From Strigamia acuminata (taxonomy: Eukaryota > Arthropoda > Chilopoda > Geophilomorpha > Linotaeniidae), in NCBI GenBank assembly GCA_949358305.1, contig OX442314.1, forward strand, positions 55,251,369 to 55,315,368: DNA of 64,000 bases. Direction: 5' to 3'. The position numbers were made by a program, and so were the translations under genes. Below, piece by piece: positions 63,946-64,000 of this stretch; the stretch's first letter is position 1; each line of letters starts with the position of its first letter. The notes beneath the pieces are model-generated. The model ran no database searches, was not told where the DNA came from, and saw only the letters and a program-made list of their open reading frames with translations.

Positions 63946-64000
63946 TAATGGACCTGAGCTCCATTTGCTTTGATCTTAGCATTCAGCCTACATGCCTTTT

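Larger units (their letters stand above)
59655..64000 (-). repeat. Tandem zinc-finger unit 4, cut by the window end
   Basis: Begins with a long C-run (59654-59677) at the 3' flank; gene and first-exon block follow in the order of the other units. Confidence 0.7.

Overview
The window is eukaryotic nuclear DNA. It is AT-rich and has spliced genes with short introns, several generations of nested transposons, many minisatellites and a tandem family of C2H2 zinc-finger genes. Nothing prokaryotic is visible. The transposon types and gene families point to an invertebrate, most likely an arthropod. I cannot name the species.

Layout: (1) 1-10.4 kb is repeat-rich. It holds a decayed non-LTR retrotransposon carrying two nested solo LTRs and a TA-flanked MITE, then a 1,086-bp solo-LTR-like insertion packed with hairpins (2661-3746), then shuffled low-copy repeats. 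No intact gene is supported here. (2) 10.6-12.3 kb is a truncated duplicate of the 5' end of an N4BP2-like gene. It is cut inside the Walker A codons by a 1.7-kb minisatellite (12303-14031) and followed by a duplicated 0.4-kb block. (3) 15313-29334 is a 14.0-kb Ty3/Gypsy retrotransposon. Its two 672-bp LTRs are identical by eye. It has gag, an unusually long pol that overlaps gag by ATGA, an unrecognised third ORF, a possible fourth ORF, a primer-binding site and a polypurine tract. It looks recent and structurally intact. (4) 29951-35142 is the complete N4BP2 homologue: seven coding exons, 1,350 codons, with CUE, P-loop kinase, CUE, DUF1771 and Smr domains. (5) 35.8-64 kb is a tandem array of four paralogous units, the last cut by the window edge. 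All carry a C2H2 zinc-finger gene on the minus strand. In each unit a conserved splice donor lies 2-6 kb upstream of a conserved acceptor just before the zinc-finger exon. Most of the DNA transposons and MITEs, the minisatellites and the non-LTR copies in this region therefore lie in the first intron of each gene. One paralogue (44071-45092) is broken; the other three are open.

What ties the region together is duplication: N4BP2 pieces are scattered at 11-12 kb, 58.1 kb and 59.4 kb, zinc-finger units are tandem, and paralogous empty sites date several insertions. The observations most worth a second look are the hairpin series with one shared loop and differing, base-paired stems (2956-3169), the third ORF of the Gypsy element, a short upstream ORF conserved in all four zinc-finger units, and minisatellite periods that fall on about 10, 20 or 31 bp.
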